Of a DNA stretch of 41,010 nucleotides, positions 22,820-33,500 are shown in pieces. The notes below the pieces were generated by a model. It had not been told where the DNA came from, did no database searches, and saw nothing but the letters and a program-made list of their open reading frames with translations. Every line of letters starts with the position of its first letter. Position 1 is the first letter of the stretch. This DNA is from Candidatus Uhrbacteria bacterium (GTDB lineage Bacteria > Patescibacteriota > Patescibacteriia > UBA9934 > GWF2-40-263), in contig JACQWJ010000014.1 of NCBI GenBank assembly GCA_016209325.1, forward strand, positions 1-41,010. Direction: 5' to 3'. A program made the position numbers and the translations under genes.

Positions 22820-24085
22820 CTACGGCCGCAACGACTTGAACCATCTTCCGAGGCCAGTGGCCACTTTTTTGACGCCTTTCATGCGGGAAAAAACCTGTCC
22901 CAAACGTCCTTCGTCGGCCGCGGAAACGATGTTGTGTCCCCACAGCACGAGGCCGACGGCAGTTCCTATAGCAGGGTCACTGATGCGGTCGACGACGGAG
23001 GTGACGCCGATCGGGGTCCCAAGCGAGACCGGCAGACGCAAGGCCTGCTTGGCTGCGTCAAGCATCCCCGAGAGCTTAGCGCCCCCGCCCGTCAGGACGA
23101 CGCCCGCCGGCAGCATGCCGGAGCGTTCGACGCGGGAAAGTTCGGCATCGATCTTTTCAAAAATTTCCTGAACCCGCGCTTCGGTAATGTCGGCAATAAA
23201 GCGACGTCCCACAAACTCCTCGTCCGGCGCCCCGAGCTCGGCCAGGTTCACATCCTCCTTCTTCTGAATCTGATCGGGAATTGCATGGCCGTAGCGCACC
23301 TTGACCTGCTCGGCTACCTCGAGGGAGGTGCGCAGTCCAATCGCGAGGTCCGACGTGATGTGGCCGGAGCCGATGGGGAGGACTGCGGTATGCAGGACAT
23401 CCCCTTCCTCAAAGATAGCAAGGCTTGTTGTGGAAGCCCCGATGTTGATGACACAGACCCCAAGCTCCTTCTGTTTGTGGGTGACCACGGCCTCGGAGGT
23501 GGCCAAAATGGAAAAGACGAGATCCTCGATGTCGAGGCCTGTTCGATAGACGCACTTCGTCAAGTTCTTGATCTGGGAGCTAAGCCCCTGGATGATGAGG
23601 GCGTCAACCTCGAGCCGGATGCCATTCATGCCCACGGGATCCTTGATGCCGCGCTGGCCGTCGACGGTGAAGCTCTTCGGAATGACGTGGAGGATCTCGT
23701 GGTTCGTGGGCATGGCCACAGTGCGCGCAGCCTCGATGGCGCGCTCGACGTCCTCCTCCCGGATTTCGCCGTCGCTCCTCCCCACCCCGACGACCCCGCG
23801 GCTTTCCTGGGCCATGATGTGGGTGCCCGAAATGCCGACCCAGGCCCGATTAACGGGGAGGCCAGTCAGGCGTTCCGCTTGCTCCAAGGCTTTGGAGACC
23901 GAAGAAACGGCGTCTTCGATGCTCGAAACCGTCCCTCGGCTGATGCCTTCAGAGGGAACTTCCACGGCCCCGATGATATGCATCTGAAGATTCTTGGCGT
24001 CGGATGCCGCAGGCACCGGCTGGCCGACCGCGATCCGGATCGCATGAGAGCCAATGTCCAGTCCCGCAATGATGTTCTCAGGCAT
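22820..24085 (-). CDS. ftsA: Cell division protein FtsA
   Basis: FtsA is the actin-like ATPase that ties FtsZ filaments to the membrane and recruits the divisome. The 421-aa product begins MPENIIAGLDIGSHAIRIAV, the phosphate-1 motif. The 1C domain (about 85-165, with WVGISGTHI) and the second ATP-binding segments (VINIGASTTSLAIF, VVLTGGGAKLSGM) are visible. The last 25 residues (VFSRMKGVKKVATGLGRWFK) form an amphipathic membrane-targeting helix. The frame continues to 24160, but ATG 24085 fits the family. It is the last gene of an operon with dgkA 25 bases upstream, then ybeY and two TSP3 membrane proteins. Confidence 0.97.
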   Translation of the reverse strand: MPENIIAGLDIGSHAIRIAVGQPVPAASDAKNLQMHIIGAVEVPSEGISRGTVSSIEDAVSSVSKALEQAERLTGLPVNRAWVGISGTHIMAQESRGVVGVGRSDGEIREEDVERAIEAARTVAMPTNHEILHVIPKSFTVDGQRGIKDPVGMNGIRLEVDALIIQGLSSQIKNLTKCVYRTGLDIEDLVFSILATSEAVVTHKQKELGVCVINIGASTTSLAIFEEGDVLHTAVLPIGSGHITSDLAIGLRTSLEVAEQVKVRYGHAIPDQIQKKEDVNLAELGAPDEEFVGRRFIADITEARVQEIFEKIDAELSRVERSGMLPAGVVLTGGGAKLSGMLDAAKQALRLPVSLGTPIGVTSVVDRISDPAIGTAVGLVLWGHNIVSAADEGRLGQVFSRMKGVKKVATGLGRWFKSLRP

Positions 24086-24110
24086 AGTTGGTAGGAAGTA
24101 TAGCGGCTTT

Positions 24111-24482
24111 TCAGGCGACAAACAAGGCGAACAGGTGGGGGAGGAAGACGACCGCCCCAATCACGCAGGCCGTCAAAGAAGCAAACAGGACTGCAGCTGC
24201 CATGATGTCCTTGATGTCTCCGACCACCGGATGCATGCGCGGCTTCAAGGCATCAACCAAGCGCTCGAGCACACTATTGACCATCTCGAGAACAAGCACG
24301 AGGCCGATCAGGAGCAAAATGACGACTGCTTGAAAGCCGGAAACGGGAAGGATAAGAAGCAGCAAGACCGCCAAGGTCGCAAAGACACACTGAAGGCGAA
24401 AGCTCTGCTCGCTCCGAAACACGACGCGGACGCCACGGAGCGCATGGCGCAGGCTCCGTATGAAACGCGAAAAACGAGTCAT
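24111..24482 (-). CDS. DgkA-family lipid kinase
   Basis: A small integral membrane kinase of the prokaryotic DagK family, 123 aa; such enzymes phosphorylate undecaprenol or diacylglycerol. Three transmembrane helices are seen (about 30-47, 50-72, 95-122). The conserved catalytic region is LEMVNSVLERLVDALKP followed by HPVVGDIKDIMAAAV, equivalent to E-x-x-NTAIE-x-x-D and the K-D-x-AAGAV segment. Members in Gram-positive-like cells usually act on undecaprenol for wall lipid recycling; I cannot tell which lipid is used here. It overlaps ybeY by four bases, a pairing seen in many bacteria. Confidence 0.92.
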   Translation of the reverse strand: MTRFSRFIRSLRHALRGVRVVFRSEQSFRLQCVFATLAVLLLLILPVSGFQAVVILLLIGLVLVLEMVNSVLERLVDALKPRMHPVVGDIKDIMAAAVLFASLTACVIGAVVFLPHLFALFVA

Positions 24483-24961
24483 AGCGCGGAGTGACGACGA
24501 ACCCGGGGAGAGACTTCCAGCTCGGGCGGTTCCCAGGCGATACCAAGTTCCTTCAGCGCCCGAACCTGCAGACGAAACATGCGGCCACGGTCGGTCGGGA
24601 CCTCATGGTCGTGGCCAAACACGTGGAGCAGTCCGTGGACGAGCAAAATGGCGATCTCGGTGTGTAGGCCGTGGGCCTGCTCGGAAGCCTGACGGACGGC
24701 CTGAGGAACACAGATGACGACTTCCCCTCGGACCTCTCCCTGAGTGAATGGGAAGGCGAGAACGTCGGTCACGCGGTCCTTTCCCCGATAGGTGCGGTTC
24801 AGACGGCGCATGGTGGGGCCGTCAACGAACGCCACGGACACGAAAACCGGGGCCTTCAGGCCAAGCGCGCGGTCGACGGCGCGGCAGATGCACGACAGAC
24901 GCGCAAGCGGAACCCGCTGCCCGCCCCGCAGCCCCTGCTGGTTGGCCTCGACGCGGATCAT
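24479..24961 (-). CDS. ybeY: Endoribonuclease YbeY
   Basis: YbeY is a metal-dependent endoribonuclease for 16S rRNA 3' maturation and ribosome quality control. The 160-aa product has the family substrate segment DGPTMRRLNRTYRGKDRVTD followed by VLAFPF, and the three-histidine zinc site in LVHGLLHVFGHDHEVPTD (H-x3-H-x5-H). A short C-terminal tail is basic. It overlaps the neighbouring genes by four bases on both sides, so translation is coupled through TSP3 protein, YbeY and DgkA. Confidence 0.95.
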   Translation of the reverse strand: MIRVEANQQGLRGGQRVPLARLSCICRAVDRALGLKAPVFVSVAFVDGPTMRRLNRTYRGKDRVTDVLAFPFTQGEVRGEVVICVPQAVRQASEQAHGLHTEIAILLVHGLLHVFGHDHEVPTDRGRMFRLQVRALKELGIAWEPPELEVSPRVRRHSAL

Positions 24962-25971
24962 AAGGGAGCTGCCGCAAGGAGAGACAGGCTGTTGACCATC
25001 ATCTGGAACGTCTGGAGATAATCGACCGTCGACTTCGTCCCGACGGCGTACCCCACGAGGATCACAAGGGCTCCGCCGTCGACGTAGGCGGTCATGTGAT
25101 CGGGAGCCGTGAGGGCGGGATAGCCATTCTTCGTCACCGACGGAACGAGCTCGTCCGCCCGCTTGCCCGGGTTCGTGGACGCGTACCAGGCTCCCAGGGT
25201 TTGGGAAGGATCCTTCGCTTGGACACTCACGGCAAACGTCTCACCGCTTGGAGCCGAAAAGACCACTCGCAGGGGATCCTGAGGAAAGGCCTGGATGAGC
25301 CAGGGAGAAGGGTACAAGATACGATATGCAGGGGGAGCCTCATGTGCCTTCACGAGGCCTGACTCAAAGAGCGTCAACGGGGCTGTCCCTTTGGGATTGT
25401 AGCCATTGAAAACTTCGTTGCCATCAAGATAGCCGTCGGCGTCCGTATCCGGTCGGCCGGCCTGCGTGCCGTATAACACCTCTTCGGCGTCCGTAAGGCC
25501 GTCGCTGTCGCCATCCCGTCCCGGTTGGGTGCCCGTAGGAAACGGGGACGACGTCTTCGGTTCTTCTTTCGTCGGAACGGGAACAGTCACCGGGGATGTC
25601 ACTTTCGGCTCTTCCTTCTTGACAGCGATGGGGGAAGGAGTGGGAACGGGTTCCTGACGCACAATCTGGATGGGACGCAACGCAATAAATACGTAGGCAG
25701 CCGCCCCTGCCAAGGCGAGAAACAGGCCAATGCCTCCCCAGACGAAAAAACGGGTGCGCCTTCTACCCCCCTTGCCGGTTGATTTTTGTACCGGACCAGA
25801 AGGAGGAACAAGGGGCTTTGAGGGAGGAGGAATGCTGGGGGAGGAGGGCGAAGGAGAGGGCCGTTGGGAAGCAGCCAAACCACGATAGGGTTCCGGCATC
25901 GTAAAAATCAGCGGCTCCTGGGCAGAAGACGCGGGAGACGAACCGTTGGTATTCGGCATGTCCGCAGCCAT
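24958..25971 (-). CDS. TSP3-repeat single-pass membrane protein, 337 aa
   Basis: A predicted membrane protein of unknown function. Residues 1-72 are a Pro/Ser-rich cytoplasmic tail ending in a basic patch (GKGGRRRTRFF). One transmembrane helix lies at about 76-97. A Pro/Lys/Glu linker leads to calcium-binding thrombospondin type 3 style repeats at about 150-195 (DGDSDGLTDAEE and DTDADGYLDGNE). A C-terminal globular domain (about 205-337) follows. ATG 25971 is 15 bases after the 216-aa gene and the stop overlaps ybeY by four bases. It shares tail, helix and TSP3 architecture with the two genes upstream. Confidence 0.8.
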   Translation of the reverse strand: MAADMPNTNGSSPASSAQEPLIFTMPEPYRGLAASQRPSPSPSSPSIPPPSKPLVPPSGPVQKSTGKGGRRRTRFFVWGGIGLFLALAGAAAYVFIALRPIQIVRQEPVPTPSPIAVKKEEPKVTSPVTVPVPTKEEPKTSSPFPTGTQPGRDGDSDGLTDAEEVLYGTQAGRPDTDADGYLDGNEVFNGYNPKGTAPLTLFESGLVKAHEAPPAYRILYPSPWLIQAFPQDPLRVVFSAPSGETFAVSVQAKDPSQTLGAWYASTNPGKRADELVPSVTKNGYPALTAPDHMTAYVDGGALVILVGYAVGTKSTVDYLQTFQMMVNSLSLLAAAPL

Positions 25972-25986
25972 ATGCTTCTCTCCGTG

Positions 25987-26637
25987 CTAGAAATTCGGAA
26001 CGTCAAACAGCTTTCCAGGACCATTCGGATTGTACCCGTTGGAAACTTCTGCGCCGTCGAGAAAGCCGTCGCCGTCGGTATCCGGATGCAGGGGATTGGT
26101 CTTGTACACTTCCACCTCTTCCCGATCGAACAAGCCGTCGGCATCGGTGTCGGGCTGGGAAGGACTCGTACCGACTTCGGCCTCCTGCGCGTCCGACAAG
26201 CCGTCCTTGTCCATGTCGGGTTCAACGACCGAGGTCGGTGTGGGAAGGGGCGCTACCGGAGAAGGAACCGCCGCATCCGCGGCGGAATCGGACGCCTTGC
26301 CGGCCGCGCCTTCGGCATCCCGGACAGGTTCGGCCGCCGTGGAAGGCGTTTCGGTTGAAGCGCGACCAGCCAACAAAACGTAGGCAAGACCGGCTGCGAC
26401 GGCAATCGCAGCCAACGCCCCGATCACAAGAAAAAGGGGCTTCCAGGGAACGGAACGCGGGGAACGTTCCTCTTTTTCAGGAAATAGCGCGGCTGGTGGA
26501 GAAAAAGCCGCGGGAGAAGCAGGGACGGTTCCGGACGGTATGGGACTGCCCATGGGAGGGACGGGCGGAAGCGGCGTGGGCGCACCTCCTTCCATAGACG
26601 CAAACATGTCTTCCGGAGGTTTTACGTTTTCAAACAT
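25987..26637 (-). CDS. TSP3-repeat single-pass membrane protein, 216 aa
   Basis: A paralogue-like membrane protein of the same design: Pro-rich N-terminal tail (1-65), one transmembrane helix at about 68-90 (LFLVIGALAAIAVAAGLAYV), an Ala/Pro/Ser linker and three consecutive D-x-D-x-DG-x-x-D-x-x-E units (DMDKDGLSDAQE, DTDADGLFDREE, DTDGDGFLDGAE). These are typical calcium-binding TSP3 repeats. It ends soon after the last repeat (NGYNPNGPGKL), without the extra domain of the 337-aa protein. It is the first gene after the promoter at 26695-26723, in an operon that ends with ftsA. Confidence 0.8.
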   Translation of the reverse strand: MFENVKPPEDMFASMEGGAPTPLPPVPPMGSPIPSGTVPASPAAFSPPAALFPEKEERSPRSVPWKPLFLVIGALAAIAVAAGLAYVLLAGRASTETPSTAAEPVRDAEGAAGKASDSAADAAVPSPVAPLPTPTSVVEPDMDKDGLSDAQEAEVGTSPSQPDTDADGLFDREEVEVYKTNPLHPDTDGDGFLDGAEVSNGYNPNGPGKLFDVPNF

Positions 26638-26694
26638 ACGATCAAATGGTGAGTGAAGCGCGTGCTTCTTCGGTCATGGAACGGATCGCCTTCC

Positions 26695-26723
26695 AGTATA
26701 ACGCTATCGTTTCCCTTCTCCAA
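26695..26723 (-). promoter_or_regulatory. Promoter of the TSP3-ybeY-dgkA-ftsA operon
   Basis: The minus strand reads TTGGAG, exactly 17 bases, TATACT. The -35 lies inside the end of the 291-aa gene. The leader to the ATG at 26637 is about 50 bases. Confidence 0.65.
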
Positions 26724-27579
26724 GGGGATTGTAGCCAGCTTCCGTTTCGGCACCATCTGAAAAACCGTCGCCATCGGTGTCCGGATTGGTCGGATTCGTC
26801 CCCCAAAAGGAGATTTCCTCCGTGTCCGTGAGTCCGTCGGCATCGGTATCTTCCGCCCGGTCGTCGGTTCCGAGAGCCGCCTCTGTCTTGGCACTGAGAC
26901 CATCATGGTCGATATCGCCCGTTCCGACCGCGTCCAGACAGGCCGTACGATCCCCTTCGTTGGACAAGGCCTGACACTGGAGGGGATCGCCGCTTGCAAA
27001 CGCTTGCTCAAAGGCCTGCCACGCCGCGCAAACGGACGCGTCCAGCGCCGCCGCGCAGCCCTCCGTGCGCGCCAGGCGCCGGGAAACGGTCTCCACACAG
27101 CGGTCCCGTGCGATGACACTTGTAACCTTCGCGCACAAATCGAGACGCTGTTCGGCGCGGGCGGCCTGCAGATACACCGAATCCGCACAGGATTGGCGCT
27201 TGGCTTCGTCTGTGATTTCCCCGCAGGCTTCCGGATCATGCTGGGCCACGGCGACACCCCAGACGCAGTCCTCTACCGCTTCGGCTTCGAGCTTGCCGCA
27301 GACGCTCGCGGATCCCACGCGAAGCGCCGCTTCTTCTACACGTTCCTTCCGGCAGCCGTCCGGATTCGGAGACGCATCACAGACGGGAAGCGACCGATCA
27401 AGTTCCTCAGAGGCCGTCTGCACAGCCGCCTGCTGACGGAGCTCGACGCGGCGCCCGGCCACAAAACGCGCGAGTCCCCAGATGCCCGCGACGAGAACGG
27501 TCAGAATGGCAATTCCCAAGAGAACCCGCTTCCACAGGGGGAATGACCGGAACGGAAGCAGATGTTCAAACGTATCCAT
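26704..27579 (-). CDS. Cys-rich TSP3 membrane protein, 291 aa
   Basis: A membrane protein of unknown function. A short basic N-terminus precedes one transmembrane helix at about 17-43. The extracytoplasmic middle part (about 65-210) is mostly helical with pairs of Cys 12-13 residues apart that repeat (CGKLEAEAVEDC, CGEITDEAKRQSC, CAKVTSVIARDRC), which suggests a solenoid stapled by disulfides. The C-terminus has TSP3 units (DIDHDGLSAKTE, DTDADGLTDTEE, DTDGDGFSDGAE) and ends NPLGEGKR. It starts 12 bases after the giant gene and shares the TSP3 end with the two downstream genes, so it may link both groups. Confidence 0.78.
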   Translation of the reverse strand: MDTFEHLLPFRSFPLWKRVLLGIAILTVLVAGIWGLARFVAGRRVELRQQAAVQTASEELDRSLPVCDASPNPDGCRKERVEEAALRVGSASVCGKLEAEAVEDCVWGVAVAQHDPEACGEITDEAKRQSCADSVYLQAARAEQRLDLCAKVTSVIARDRCVETVSRRLARTEGCAAALDASVCAAWQAFEQAFASGDPLQCQALSNEGDRTACLDAVGTGDIDHDGLSAKTEAALGTDDRAEDTDADGLTDTEEISFWGTNPTNPDTDGDGFSDGAETEAGYNPLGEGKR

Positions 27580-27591
27580 ATGAAGACGACG

Positions 27592-30500
27592 TTATTCGAC
27601 CGGGCAGTACGTCAGGTTGATGTCACTCAGACGCACAGTTCCCGTGCCTGAAAAACTGAGACGCACGGGGATCGTCCATTCTCCTGTAGCCTTGCAATCA
27701 AATCCCGTCGGAAACGGCAAGACGACATCATCGCCTTCGGTGACCACCCCAGAAGTAAACTGAGTTTCCCCGCCGAATTCGGTCGTAAAACCGACCGTGA
27801 CCCCGAGAATGCTGTCCACGATGGTCTGGTACATCCCCTCGAGTTCCTCGGCAGTCGCGGCACTATAGGCGTACTCGACGTTGTCCTTCGGTTCGCAATC
27901 GTCGCGATCCTCATACACGGGGCAAGAACTGCCGCATGCGGAAGTGCACTGGCTCGTACAGACGTCTTCGCATTCCGTGTCCGTCACCGTACATGTGTCT
28001 TCGCATGCATTAAATTCATCGACACACACCTCATCACAGGGTCCACACTCCGCGACACATTCCGTATAAGCTTCTTGTAACAAGCCGGTACACGTCACCT
28101 CGACACAAACACCGCCGCAGTTGTCCGTACATGATTCAAGCGAGGTCCCGCAATCATCCAAGCATACCTCGTCCGTCACCGTTCCTCCATCACACTCGGC
28201 CGCACATTCCGTATTGCAAGAGTCTTCGCATGCGTTACATGTGCCGCAAACATCGCTTGAAAAATGGGCCATGTAGCCGATGAGATCAGCGTCGCTCGTC
28301 ACGGCGGCCGTAAAGACACTTACCCCGTCGCTGATCAAGTCGTCCCGGACGGAAACGACTTCGGGAACGTCGATAACGTAACTTCCAGCCAAGTTGACGG
28401 TCGGATCGCCATCGCTGAGCAGGATGACCACCTTGTGGTCCGCGGTCGAGCTCGCGAGGACCGTTTGGGCGCATTTCAAGCCAGCCGCAGTCGGGGTCGC
28501 GCCGTTTGCGCGGTCGACATAGGTCTCCACGCCCGTGTCCGGGTCGTACAAAATTTCCCGTTCGACCGTCGAGGAACCGAGACCATGATCGATCCAGGAG
28601 AGAGCTGCTTTGGTCGACGTTCCCAAATAACAACCATCGCTATTTTCGATCGTTGTATCCCCGTCGGTATCGACGCCGTCCGTAAGCGTATTGGTAAAAC
28701 TGACGGTGGAGATACGCATTTGAGCCGCGTTGCCAGCATACTCATCAAACAGATCCTTCACAGCCTGGACGGTGGAGTCCACGGTTACCTCAATCCGGGA
28801 ATCGCCCGTCTGTGAATCCAACGTCGTATTCATACTACCCGAAAGATCCGTAACGAAGACCACGTCGACGGACGGGGGCGTCACGCCCGACATATCCACG
28901 TCGGCAGTGACCTGGGTGCCGACCGTACAGGCGGGCATGAAGAGAACGGCCGTGTCCGGACTTTCGCCGGAAAGATAGCTGTAGAGCTCCGCCGACGTCT
29001 GCTTGGTCGCACCCGCCAATTCGGTCTGAATGAGGAGCGCACTCTGCTCGTAGGTAAAGGGGCAGGAGGAATCACAAGAATTCGCGCAGGAGGCGCTTAC
29101 GCAGGTCCCCGCCGTCGTCCCGGCGTCGGTATTCGTTGTCCCGCAGCGCGCATTTGAAGCCGTGCTACCTGCCGCGCACGGCAGCCCATTGTAATCGACG
29201 ATAGAAGCGGTGTCGCCGCTCCCAAACAGCTGGGATCCACTGTCGCATACCCCAACGCCCGCTGTGCACACATAACCCGCCGTTTCATCGCAATCGTCAT
29301 TTGTGGCGCATGTGCCTGTCACGGCACGCTCACTCGGCGTATCCGACACCTTGAAACAGCGCATGGGCAGGTCGTCGGCGTCGCAAAACTCATCCCCGTT
29401 CACGACCGTGTCACCGCAGTAGGCTCCGGACACGACCGCGTATTGGCAGCGGACCGTGCAGTAGGCACAGGTGTCTTCGTATTCCGCGGTGCAGGCGACA
29501 CCGTTTTCCCCGCCCTCGTCGCAGGTTTCCTTCCCCTTGTACGTCGAACCGTCGCCGCAGACGTTCAGGGTGCAGGCGTTCGTACAAGCATCGGTACTGT
29601 CGGTATTGCCGTCGTCGCAGGCCTCATCGCCCTCGACAAGACCATTGCCACAAGCCTGGCTCCCACCAACGCAATCGGTCCAGCCGTTCCACGTGCAGGA
29701 CGGATCACTTTCCGGGTTGTCGTCGCACGTTCTCGAACGTGTCAGTTGGTAGGAAAACGCCGTGTCACACTTCCCTTCCTCCGTGAGCATCACTGTGCAT
29801 CCCGAGTTGGCGCTGCACTTCGTGGAAGAGACGTCACAGTCGGTGTCTTCGGTGCAGGCATCTCCCGTATTTCCGGAAGTACAGACCGAGGCAAGAGGAC
29901 AGACATCACCTCCTTCCCCGCATGCGCTGTTGTCACAATCCGCGTCCGTCGTGCACGGATCGTAATCGTCGGCGGATCCGCACAGACGTCCCGAGGTGGA
30001 CGCGTATTCCCCGTCACATTGCTCGTCCCCGTTCAGCTCGCCGTCGCCGCAGGAAGGACCAGGTTTCGCACAATCAAACGTACAACTGGTATCGAAATCT
30101 TCGGCATACTGTCCGTTCGGGGCCTCGCAATGCAGGGACGAGGAAGACCAGGCCCCGGCGTCCATGGCTGCTACATCGCTCCCACAATCGCAGGCTTCCC
30201 CGCCCGCAATGCTGCCGTCGCCACAATAGAAGGCGGTGGCAAGCGAACAGTCCTCCCCACACGCGCCATAAGTGCCATTCTCCGACCCGTCGTCGCAATC
30301 CTCCCCCGGGTCGATCACGCCATTCCCGCAAGCGTAGGGAGTGCAGACCACGCCAGCCGCCTCTGCTTCGGATTCCGTCTGATAACGAGAGCAGTCGGAA
30401 ACACATCCGGCAGAGAGTATTCCATCAACGCCATCTGAGGTTGTACAAGGCAATGGGTCATCCTGACCGATTTCGCAAGACTCCGTCGAAGACACGACAC

Positions 30501-33500
30501 CATCCCCGCACAGACCAGAGCTTCCAATCGGAACCCCGTCGCAGCGCTGGCCGTTGGCGTAAAAACCGAGCGGGGAGCTGGCCCCGGCATACTCGGCGTA
30601 GATAGCGCCATGATCCGTCTCATCCCGGTCAATCGGATAGGCCCACGTCGCTCCTTCCCCGTATTCAAGCTGGAAGTACAGGTCGTAGGATTCACTCGCC
30701 ACGCTCTGGAGCAAATAGACGTGAGAGCCTTCGGAACACGAGAACGTCCCTTCAGAACCGTTCCAACAATAGGTCTCGTCAGATCCTTCGGGACAGTCCA
30801 CAAACACGTTCAAAGGATCCTCAGGCAACGCCGTTCCCAAGGCGTTCCCAAGTGCCGCAGACCAGGAGGGCCACGTGCTCGCGGTAAAGCCCCGTAAGAA
30901 CGTATTTGCGGACAAGGAGGGAACGTCTGGCAAGCAAGTTTCCTCTCCTGGACAGGTCTCGTCGGCGACGCAAGCCTGTCCTTTTGTTGAGGAACAATGA
31001 CCATGGTCTTCGCCGTAGGCATCAAGAATGTCCTGGAAGCGGGAGGCATCGGTCAGGCGCCGCATATCGCGCGTCAACTTCGCCTTTTCCGCGTCGCACA
31101 CGGCGTCCGTAAATTCCGCCGTCGTTCCATCGCTGTAGGTGACCTCCGCACAGTCCTCGTCCGAGATGCAGACAATGAACTCCTCGGTCACGGGATCCTG
31201 GACGTACGCACCGTCCGCGTGACACACGTTTAGATCCGTCACGGTGTCATCATTGGCGTTGAAGCTCCAAACGCTTTGGATCTGTGTGGCGATATCCTTC
31301 GTCTCGGACGAGGCATCCTCGTTCACGGAAATCACGTACACATTCGGATAGATAACGCTTCCCGACTGGTTGGCGGCAGAAACGTAGAGCGTATCCTCGT
31401 TTTGGACCGCCTCATAACCGTCCAGTTCAAGCGAGCTGGCCGAACCAGCAAACACCTCCTCGTACCATCGATCCGGGGACAAATAGTCGGGGTTGGAGAA
31501 CACACGGACACCGATCGCGTCATCCGTGCCATCGACAAGGAAAAGCAGCTCCTTCGAGACGTTGGACAAGGGAGTCTGGGGCGTTTCAACGACCGTCAAA
31601 GCTGGAAGGAGTTCCTCTCCGTCACGACAGTAATAGAAGGAAAAATTGGTGTAGGGATCCGACAGACCGAAAGCGGAGGCGTTGTCCGCCGTGTCGGCAA
31701 AGGGAAACGGCAGGGCGTCTGGATCGGGCCATGGGTGCTCGCACAGAAACGCCGTCAACGAAACCGTTCCCGTCACCGCGGAGCCGGTCGTTCCGGACAG
31801 CGTGTCCACCGTGACCGTCGCTGTGGCCGCAGCGGTCTCCTGGCCGTTGGCTACCGCCGTGGCGGAAGCGGACACATCATCTTCCCCCGAGACCGAAATC
31901 GCGTTGGATGCATCCGTATCTGGAACGCTTGAAACCCAGGACCAGACCCATTCGTAGGCTTCGGGGATTTCCTGAATCTCCTCGCGGGTGGCGCCATGCA
32001 AGGTATAGGGAGTCGCAGCGAGCGTATGGAGCTCCCCGGCTGTTTGGAAAAATTCCGGGGACGGGTCGTCGAAGTCGCTGGTGGTCTCTTTGCCTTGGTC
32101 GACCGTCCCGACGTATTCCAAGGCGCAGACTTCGGTTCCGACCGCAAACGTGCTCGTCCTGCCTTCCACGAGGCCGACACCGTAGATGCTGGCAACCCCT
32201 TCCACGTTTTCATCCTCGATGTTCGTATCGCCTTCCACCACCAGTTGATAGGTGGCATTTGCCTCAAGGAGGTCTGTGTACGTGAGCCGGGCTTTCGAGC
32301 CTCTCTCGATCTGTTCAACGTCATAGGAAACCGGAATCCGGCACGAGACCTCTGCCGCCGAGACCGGATGGAACAGACGGGCAATTCCCTCCACAATCCA
32401 GTGCCAGGCGCGGACCAGAAGACGCGCATCAGCGTCGCTCGTGGCGGCCACGGAGACGTCGTATGTCTTGGGGCAAAGCGTCAGGTAGTTGGAGTCGTCA
32501 ATGACCGTCCCGTTTACGGAGACCAGTTCCAAAAAGAGTGTCGCCTCAGTCTCCCCAGTTCCCCCATCAACGGTGCGGACAAACGATTCCTCGTCCATCA
32601 TCTGGTCAAACGAGACCCAGATGGCGGTATTCCGACACAAACCCGACTCGTCCTGGGACGGACTGGTCTCCACGACTGTGGGACGCTCAAAGCAGCAGTT
32701 GGCTTCTCCACAACCGTATTGAACCGTGTCTCCGCAGGCGTAATCGGAGGCGCACGAACAGTCCAGGGTCAGGGTGGCAGAACCGGAAATCCCAGATGCG
32801 GTCTCGGTCGCTGTCACCGTCGCTGCGGCCGATCCCTCTCCGCCCGCCAGCACTTCCTGCGGAGCTTCCTCGGTAATTTCCGCCACAGCAAACGAAGCAA
32901 TCTCCGTCCCTGCTGCGACGGCATCACATGCCTCGCCTGTCTCTCTGGCGCCGTCGACACAGATGGAAGGCACCTCGTAATAGATGCTCGACCCCTCAAA
33001 CAGACAAGCTTCAGAACACCCATCATCGTCTTCCGTGTTTCCGTCGTCGCAGTCCTCGCCGGTCTCGACGCATTGGCCGAAGGCGTTGCACGCCCGGGAG
33101 GCACAGTCCGCGTCCTTGGAACAGGTCAGCGTGTTGTTGCCACAGGTTGAGGCATAGAGGCTGGAAGACCCCTCGTTCCGGCAACTGCTCGAACAGCCAT
33201 CGCCGGATACGGTATTGCCATCATCACAGCCTTCGCCTTCCCCGAGAACGCGGTCCCCGCAAATGGCGTACAGCTGGGTCTCAGGAACGGATCCGAGGTT
33301 AAGGCAGTTAGCAGAACAATTGTAGGAAGCATTGGCATCCCCCCAGTCGCACTCTTCACCGCCAATGGAGTCGCCTTGCGCGACCTTGCCGTCGCCGCAA
33401 TCGTACGTCGTACCCGCTCCCTCGTTCAAACAAAGATCTGAACATTTGTCGTTTGTCAGACTTCCGCCGTCGCATTCTTCGCGCCCTTCCCGTTTCCCGT

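Noticed and set aside
21629-24094. An 821-codon open frame on the plus strand opposite ftsZ and ftsA
   Set aside because: It is antisense to two certain genes and crosses their intergenic terminator and promoter. High GC and third-position bias create such shadows; the translation is rich in Asp, Arg, Gly and His with no domain.
29443-30438. A 331-codon plus-strand frame opposite the giant gene
   Set aside because: Its repeats mirror the Cys-rich repeats on the other strand; it is a shadow.
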